64,000 nt of DNA from Ceratotherium simum simum (Eukaryota; Chordata; Mammalia; Perissodactyla; Rhinocerotidae). The translations under genes were made by a program, and so were the position numbers. The DNA is taken from NCBI RefSeq assembly GCF_000283155.1, contig NW_004454217.1, forward strand, positions 2,494,822 to 2,558,821. The letters are read 5' to 3'. The notes below the pieces were generated by a model, which was not told where the DNA came from, made no database searches, and saw only the letters and a list, made by a program, of their open reading frames with translations. This document shows, one piece after another, positions 58,061-64,000 of the stretch (the first letter of the stretch is position 1; every line of letters begins with the position of its first letter).

Positions 58061-58890
58061 TCTCCCTCTCTAAACCCCTTTCTATATCTCTTGGGCCACA
58101 TGATGCCCAACATAGCTTTTTATGAAGTTCCACAATTCAGTTCATCTGTTAGGCAGAGATGTATTTTCTAATTGGAATTTTAATATTTCATGTTCACCCA
58201 AGGTACTGACCCTTGAACTCTAGGATTCCTGTCCCACTCATCTTTGTTCTCTGACAGCTCTGATAAATAACCCATTTTCTTGCCCCTTTCACAGCTCCCA
58301 AGCCCTTGACAATACCCACATTCAAAGTATGTTCACTCACATTCTTGACTCACTTGGGCTACAGGAACAACAGACTTAGGACATACGTGGGAGGCAGAAT
58401 CCATGCAGGTAGATGTAGATCCCACTATGGCCCTTCCTGATACTATCCTCTCTTCCATCCTCTCCTCCCATACCACTCATTTTATCATTATTGGCTTATA
58501 CTTCGCTTTCTTCAGTTGATCCTTTTATCTTAACTTCCAATACCTATTTACTTTTACATGAGAAAATCATGACTTGGAGAGTCATGCCCTACATACGAAT
58601 TTACAGAAGCCGCCATATATTTTTCCTGGACATTAAGTGCAAATCTAAAATACTTGATCTTCCCTTGTAATTCAACCCTCATTCAATATGTGGATGACCT
58701 CCTTCTTTGTTCTAAGACATTCAGAAATTCTTTACATGACATCCAGTACTTATTAAAAGACTTAGCTCAGAAGGGCCATTCGGTCTCAAGAGATAAAGTT
58801 CAGCTCTGTTGCCCTCAAGTCTATTATTCAAGTCATGATATTCCGCCAGAGGAAAAAACCTGATCCCCAGATCACATCAAGACCACACTT

Positions 58891-59699
58891 TTTTTTTAAA
58901 TTTTTTGTTTATTTCAGTAACATTGGTTTATAACGTTGTATAAATTTCAGGTGTACATCATTATACTTCTATTTCTGCATAGATTACATCATGTTCTCAT
59001 GTTCACCCCCCAAATACTAATCACGATGCATCACCACACACATGTGCCTAATTATCCCTTTTGCCCTCCTCCCTCCCCCTTTCCCCTCTGGTAACCACAA
59101 ATCCAATCTCTGTCTCTATGTGTTTGTTTGTTGTTGTTGTTATCTACTACTTAATGAGGGAGATCATACGGTATTTGACCCTCTCCCTCTGACTTATTTC
59201 ACTTTGCATAATACCCTCAATGTCCATCCATGTTGTCACAAATGGCTGGATTTCATCGTTTCTTACCGCTGAGTAGTAGTCCATTGTGTATATATACCAC
59301 ATCTTCTTTATCCATTTGTCCCTTGATGGGCACTTAGGTTGCTTCTAAGTCTTGGCTATTGTGAATAACGCTGCAGTGAACACAGGGGTGCACGTATCTT
59401 TTCGCATTGGTGTTTTCAAGTTCTTTGGATAAATACCCAGCAGTGGAATAGCTGGATCATATGGTAGTTCTATCCTTAATTTTTTGAGGAATCTCCATAC
59501 TGTTTTGCATAGTGGCTGCACCAGTTTGCACTCCCACCAGCAGTGTATGAGAGTTCCCTTCTCTCCACATCCTCTCCAACACTTGTTGTTTCCTGTCTTG
59601 TTAATTATAGCCATTCTGACTGGCGTGAGGTGATACCTCATTGTACTTTTGATTTGCATTTCCCTGATAGTTAACTATCAGGGAAATGCAAATCAAAAC
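58891..59699 (-). mobile_element. L1 LINE 3' end, antisense, inserted into pol, with fold-back 5' end
   Basis: The plus strand begins with a T run and then the reverse of the L1 3' untranslated region ('tcaggtgtacatcattatac', 'ccctccccctttcccctctgg') and ORF2 end ('atccagctattccactgctgg' in reverse). Direct duplications ACCACACTT (58882-58890) and ACCATACTT (59700-59708), differing at one base, flank it. The uninterrupted target would read ACTT then AACAA, matching the TT/AA preference of L1 endonuclease. The 5' end is truncated and finishes in a perfect palindrome (59647-59698). The few internal changes suggest a relatively young insertion. Confidence 0.95.
59647..59698. repeat. Perfect 52-bp palindrome at the L1 5' end
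   Basis: The 26 bases at 59647-59672 are exactly the reverse complement of 59673-59698, with GTTAAC at the centre (59670-59675). The left arm is the antisense L1 end; the right arm is the same L1 words in sense. The rest of pol resumes two bases later. It can be drawn as a snap-back of the L1 cDNA 3' end onto itself. Confidence 0.97.
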
Positions 59700-60270
59700 A
59701 CCATACTTAACAACCTCTCATCTGAAACCAAGAGATAACTTCAAGGCTTTCTGGAACTGATTGATTGGCTATCGTGGAATGTGGATTTCTAACTTCTCTG
59801 CTATAGCATACTCTTTATATGGCATGACTAAAGAAATTGTTATCTGAACCTCTGAAATGGGATTTGCCTTCTGTAACGTCGCTTGAATCCCTAGGATCTC
59901 CCTTTCTTCCATCCCACTTAGGGCTTCCTGACTACTCTTTGCCTTTCTCCCTATTTGTTCATGAAAGAGTAGGACACACCTTAGGGGTTTTATCTCAAAA
60001 ACATAATGGAAATCAGAGGTCCATTGGATATTTCAGTCTTACTCTAGATCTTGCATCTCAACATTTTCCTCCCTGCTTTCTAGCAGTAGTGGCAACTGTG
60101 AAATTAGTTCAAGCCACAGCTGACCTTGCGCTATGTCATACCCTGAACATCAATGCCCCTCATGCAGTTTGGACCCTTCTCGTAACTGAAAATACCCAAC
60201 ACTTTTTAACCTCTCAGTTCTCCTGTTATGAGATTCTTCTGCTCTCTCCATCTCACATCACTATCCACCC

Positions 60271-60825
60271 ATGTCAAAATCTCAAGTATGTTACCCTCTT
60301 CCAGCTAAAGGACAGCAGCATGATTACATTATAGACACTCAAGCCTCAATCCTCTCTCATCCCAACCTTTTAGAAATCTTCTTTGCAAATCCAGACCCCA
60401 CTATCTTTGTTGATGGTTCATATCTTTATATCTCAGAAAGAAGTTTTCAGGCAGGATATGCCATTACAGATTTTCAAAATCCCGTAGAATTTAAGTCTCT
60501 AGTTGGTGCAAAGTCAGCTTGGATCACTGAATTTGTGGCTCTCATAAGAGCCTACGCTTTGGCTAAAGGTAAGAAATTTAACTTCTATACAGACAGTAGA
60601 TATGTTTTTGAGGTAGTACTTGATTTTGGTATGTTATGGAAAACCAGAGGATTTAAGATAAGAGCTAGGACTTCAATGGAAAATGGAAAACAGTTGTCTG
60701 ACCTCTTAGAAGCTTTATTACTGCCAACGGGGACAGCCATACTTAAGATAGAAGCTTATAGGGGCCACAAAACCCCTGAAACAAAAGGAAATCCATTGGT
60801 TGATGGATATAGCAAACTGTTATAA
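60271..60825 (+). pseudogene. Retroviral RNase H domain, open frame retained
   Basis: A 184-residue open frame holds an unbroken RNase H domain. The four acidic catalytic residues can be placed: Asp in 'FVDGS' (60412-60414), Glu in 'WITEFVAL' (60529-60531), Asp in 'YTDSRY' (60592-60594) and Asp in 'NPLVDGYSK' near the end. The histidine of the substrate loop is in 'YRGHKTPET'. The frame survives by chance between broken neighbours; no promoter or initiation context of its own is seen. Confidence 0.85.
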
Positions 60826-62109
60826 AGCTGTTTCACCCTAAATCTACTCTGATTACACCTGATCCTCTAATTGACATACCTAAAACCTCCGTTCAAAGCC
60901 CTTGAACATTAAAAGGCCAATTGGAAACAAGTTGGCTGTCTTTTCTAACTAGTTGAATTTTAGAAACACTTGGATAGCCACTTGGTATCTCCTTGGTCCC
61001 TCAGCTAGAATTTAGTCTCTGACCTTCATAAAATCACTCACCGTGGAAGGAAGAAACTAAATCAACTCCTTTGCCAACGTCAGTGGGGGAAAGTTCATTC
61101 CCAACCTGGAACAAGTGGTAGCGTTTTGTCCCACCTGTCAAAAACACAATACTGGTAAAGCTGCAAAGGTGGGGCAAGAAAAGGAACCCCTCCAGCAGGA
61201 CCTTTGCTTTATTGGCAATTAGATTTACTCAGCTCCCTAAATCTCATGGATATCAACATATTCTCATTATTATATGCATGTTCTCTCACTGGCTTGAAGC
61301 TTTCGCTCGTAAAAGGACCGCTGCCACTACTGTTACTAAACTTTTGTCACAACAATTATTCCCTACATGGGGAATTCCGTGGGCTCTTTCAAATGACCAG
61401 GGGGCTCATGTCATTGGTAAAGTCATCCAAGAAATCCAACAAGTTCTTCCCTTATCCCTAAAGTGACATTGTCTCTATCATTCCCAGTCATCTGGGATGA
61501 GAAAGAGAGTTAATGGACCATTAAAATCAGAGCTTGCTAAACTGATGGAAGAACTTCATCTCCCATGGCCTGCGATTGCCCTCTAGGCCTCTGCTGCTGG
61601 ATAACTGCGACTGTCCCTATACAAAATAAGCGAATGACCCATGGTAATTCCGTATTCTGTCTGGACTCTTGAAAATTCTCTCTCAGTCAATTCAGACATT
61701 CTAAAATATTGCAAGGGACTTGTTAATTTTACCCACACTTATCATCAAAAGGATGAGGCTGCTATTCCACCAGTTCTTTCATCCAAACCACTCTACAACC
61801 TAAAAATTAGAGACTTAGTTTTCTGGAGCTGACATCACCTGAAAAGCAATCTTGAACCCTATTGAAAGGGCCCTTACATCGTTCTCCCTACTACTAACAC
61901 TGCTGCCAAACTCCAGGGCGACTAAACCTGGATTCATGTTTCTCAAGTGAAAGGTTTCAATGCTACTCTGAGTGGAAGTCCACTCCAAATGGAAACTTTA
62001 AAGTGAGGCTTTCTCAAGAGTCGCCAGACGCAGACAGAGCCACAAGGTAGATAGCTTTAAGACAAGCTGATGATGTCACAGGTGGTCAGCTTCCCCCCAA
62101 GATGCCAGA

Positions 62110-63850
62110 ACAAAATCTCCTACAATTCCCTTAACTTCTTCCTAGTCTCATGATTTTTATTGTCCTCTTTGGCTTCACTATCCTTCTCTATCCCTCCTCA
62201 TCACCTTGCAATCCATTCTCCACATTTCAACTGTAACTTTCCATAATGAGCTTTATATTGTACTATCTCTTCCCCTCTCACACTAGCTGTTCCGCCTTTA
62301 ATAATTCCTCCATCCCTGAAAGCATCTTAGAACCTATGGCATTCCTTCACTCAATTTGTAGCACAATCTCACAACTCTATTTTTGATTGCTATATATACT
62401 ATATATAGTATATATACTCTATACTATATATAGTATACTATATACTATATATAGCTATATATACTCTATATACTCCTTTTCCTTTGGAAGCCTCTGGTTT
62501 CCCCTAAATTCCTATACCTGTCTCAGATTTCAGGGCATCTTTTGAGTCATCACACAGGGGTCGTTTTGCTTTCTATTTTAGATTTCAAAAGGAACTCCTT
62601 TCAACTTCAAGACTTTTCAAAAAAGGCAATCTATGCTTCTACTGTAACGTAACCAAGGACCCTTTCATGGGCCTTAAGTATTGCAAGGTACTTTGCAAAT
62701 GTACCTACTTTGCCACAAATACACTATTACCATGGGAGGCAAAAGTACGTATTTCTTGCCTTGTCGTATGAATCTAATAGACCTAGATGATCCTAACCAT
62801 AATTTTACGTGGTATGCTTGGAACTGTTCATTTTGTAAGCAACAACTTGATCACTTTCCTCTTCCCAATTGGATGAGACAACATCTCTATCAAAAAGGTT
62901 CAAATGAATTTGAAGACGCAAATCCATGGGACAATTATTTAATGAACCCTGGGCTCTAATGAGGCATACTTGTGTCTATTGGTCTCTGCCTGCTAGTTGG
63001 ACTGGATCCTGTTACCTAGCTAATCTAATTAGTGCTTATCAAATTTTTAACCAGACTGCCTTCTTTTTTCACCTGAACTATTCTATTACCTCTAAGTTTT
63101 CCAGGCACTAGATGAACCAAACTATCTACACTGACATGTTACAACTACAAACTTAGGCACATAATACCAGCCCCACAAGGAGGCTGCAATTTTCCTTTCT
63201 CAGCAGGTTCTCAAGAAGTCTTAGAAGAAGAGGGTAAGAAATTGAGAGTAAATCTAAAAGACTTGACTGCTGCAGCAGATCATGTATGGACAACCTTCGT
63301 GCCTGGAGTTGTTATTGTGTGGGCCACTTAGGAAGTTTATCAGAACTCCTTCATCTTCCTCGCTCTACTCTAGGAAATATCATGGCTGTGGGCAGTATTA
63401 CCAGAACTACCAACATCATTGCCAAAGAACTACAGGACTCTAGTCGTCCTTCACAATCGTCTGGTATTGCACATGATCCTGGCTTTCTGAAGGGGCACTT
63501 GCTCAGTGCTTGGAAAAGACTGCTGTGTATGTTTCCAGAATCTTCTCTGATGTCTATGCCATCATCAAAAACATTCAGACCATCAACCAGGAAATTTGTC
63601 ACATAGCCGTTGATACTCTCACTCTACCATCCAAATAAAGATGTTTCAGGCCCAACATCTTGGAATCTTCTCAACTGGCTTCCTCCAAACCTCATATCTC
63701 TGTTTTACTCACTTATTCAACCTTTAAAACTTATTCTTTTTGTTTTATTCCAACATATATATCTTATTAAATTCTCGATCTCTAAGATTCTCCACCAGCT
63801 CTCAGTCTGACAGCACCCTCACTGTATTATAGAGGTAGTCCTTCAAGGCC
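62110..63850 (+). pseudogene. Retroviral env remnant with a CX6CC motif
   Basis: An N-terminal hydrophobic segment near 62145-62200 could be a signal peptide. Surface-subunit-like words are legible ('NFTWYAWNCSFC' in 62681-62959, and 'LPASWTGSCYLANL' in 62926-63111). A transmembrane-subunit CX6CC motif (C-S-V-L-G-K-D-C-C at 63500-63526) is seen in a different frame from the 106-residue open frame around it. Hydrophobic segments near 63690-63780 fit a membrane anchor. Stops and frameshifts throughout, and an AT-rich palindromic block at 62389-62476, show it is non-coding. Confidence 0.8.
62389..62476. repeat. (TA)n palindromic low-complexity block in env
   Basis: Multiple TATATATA/CTATATATAG units in both orientations over almost 90 bases, able to form many hairpins. 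It interrupts the env remnant and probably arose by microsatellite growth. Confidence 0.9.
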
Positions 63851-63960
63851 AATAAGAATCTGAAGGGCATCCTACCCCTGAAAACTATTTGGACCAACCT
63901 CAACCTCACAATGACTCTTATTCCACCGCTAATAGTGTCTAAGGACAGATTTTGTCTCTT

Positions 63961-63976
63961 AAAGAGAAGGGAGGAC
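63961..63976 (+). promoter_or_regulatory. Polypurine tract of the endogenous retrovirus
   Basis: AAAGAGAAGGGAGGAC lies directly before the TG of the 3' LTR and is almost all purine, as required for plus-strand DNA priming in retroviruses. Its position next to the LTR start supports the boundary. Confidence 0.85.
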
Positions 63977-64000
63977 TGACCAAATGTTCACAATTGACCA
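63977..64000 (+). repeat. Start of the 3' LTR (24 bases)
   Basis: TGACCAAATGTTCACAATTG corresponds to the first 20 bases of the 5' LTR at 55575 with two differences. The remaining LTR lies outside the window, so neither its length nor the provirus end duplication can be seen. Confidence 0.9.

Larger units (their letters stand above)
58500..61990 (+). pseudogene. Retroviral pol remnant (RT, RNase H, integrase), split by L1
   Basis: The RT palm is recognised by 'LFTFTWEN' near 58550 and by the polymerase box Tyr-Val-Asp-Asp (58687-58698) in the open frame 58654-58863. After an L1 insertion (58891-59699) the RT connection region continues (59837-60334), then RNase H (60271-60825). The integrase zinc-binding His pair lies at 61027 and 61039 and the Cys pair at 61137 and 61146, out of frame with one another. 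The integrase core follows (61212-61466). The distance from protease to YVDD is shorter than usual, suggesting a deletion of RT 5' sequence. Not functional. Confidence 0.85.
55575..64000 (+). mobile_element. Class I (gamma-like) endogenous retrovirus, truncated by the window end
   Basis: A 5' LTR, a primer-binding-site candidate, gag, pro, pol and env remnants, a polypurine tract and the beginning of a 3' LTR appear in the normal order on the plus strand over 8.4 kb. Pol and TM signatures (a YVDD polymerase box, an RNase H of the D-E-D-D type, an integrase core, and a CX6CC motif in the env transmembrane part) place it with gammaretrovirus-like ERV1. Every gene carries stops and frameshifts, and an L1 has landed in pol. 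It is a dead, ancient provirus, not an infectious virus. Confidence 0.9.

Noticed and set aside
60271..60825. A domesticated host RNase H gene
   Set aside because: The domain sits in normal order inside a decayed provirus and there is no evidence of separate expression. It remains only a testable idea.
63351..63606. The open frames on both strands as env genes
   Set aside because: The recognisable env motif lies in yet another frame, so these two frames are shadows of a broken gene.

Overview
This is vertebrate, almost certainly mammalian, nuclear DNA. It is A+T-rich and has no bacterial gene organisation. It carries at least eight tRNA-derived SINEs of the ERE (equine repetitive element) type, which points to an odd-toed ungulate, most likely a horse-like species; a rhinoceros or tapir cannot be excluded. 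I found no host protein-coding exon, tRNA gene, rRNA gene or CRISPR array that I can defend. The window reads as an intergenic or deep intronic stretch. Almost all of its legible content is transposable-element sequence of different ages, and the open reading frames are either transposon remnants or chance.

Layout. 1-12 kb: ancient L2 and MIR remnants, one ERE, a pyrimidine tract with a CAT array, and an ERE sitting inside a MER5A-type DNA transposon. 12-28 kb: an L2 split by an LTR, a tail-to-tail pair of related solo LTRs (17.2-18.5 kb), an L1 3' end, and two MLT1-type LTRs in opposite orientations. 28-38 kb: a long-form ERE, a chain of three small elements (tRNA-Glu-like SINE, MER5A, another hAT), an LTR, and an ERE containing a 100-N assembly gap. 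39-43.5 kb: a composite old L1 broken by a Tigger-like element and an ERE. 43.76-46.1 kb: a nearly complete Tigger1 DNA transposon with both ends, TA duplications and a decayed DDE transposase. 46.5-51 kb: more L1, L2 and MIR fragments. 53.5-54.15 kb: two EREs side by side. 55.32 kb: a hAT-Charlie copy. 55.6 kb to the end: a class I (gamma-like) endogenous retrovirus. It has a 5' LTR, a possible tRNA-His primer site, gag, pro, pol and env remnants, a polypurine tract and the first 24 bases of the 3' LTR. A younger antisense L1 interrupts its pol gene.

The pieces do not form a functional system. They are a record of nested insertions. Target-site duplications can be read directly for most EREs, for the tRNA-Glu-like SINE, for one hAT, for Tigger1 and for the L1 inside the retrovirus, which gives a relative insertion order. 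The most unusual structure is a perfect 52-bp palindrome at the 5' end of the L1 inside the retroviral pol gene (59647-59698), which looks like a fold-back product of reverse transcription. I see no evidence of a previously undescribed biological system.
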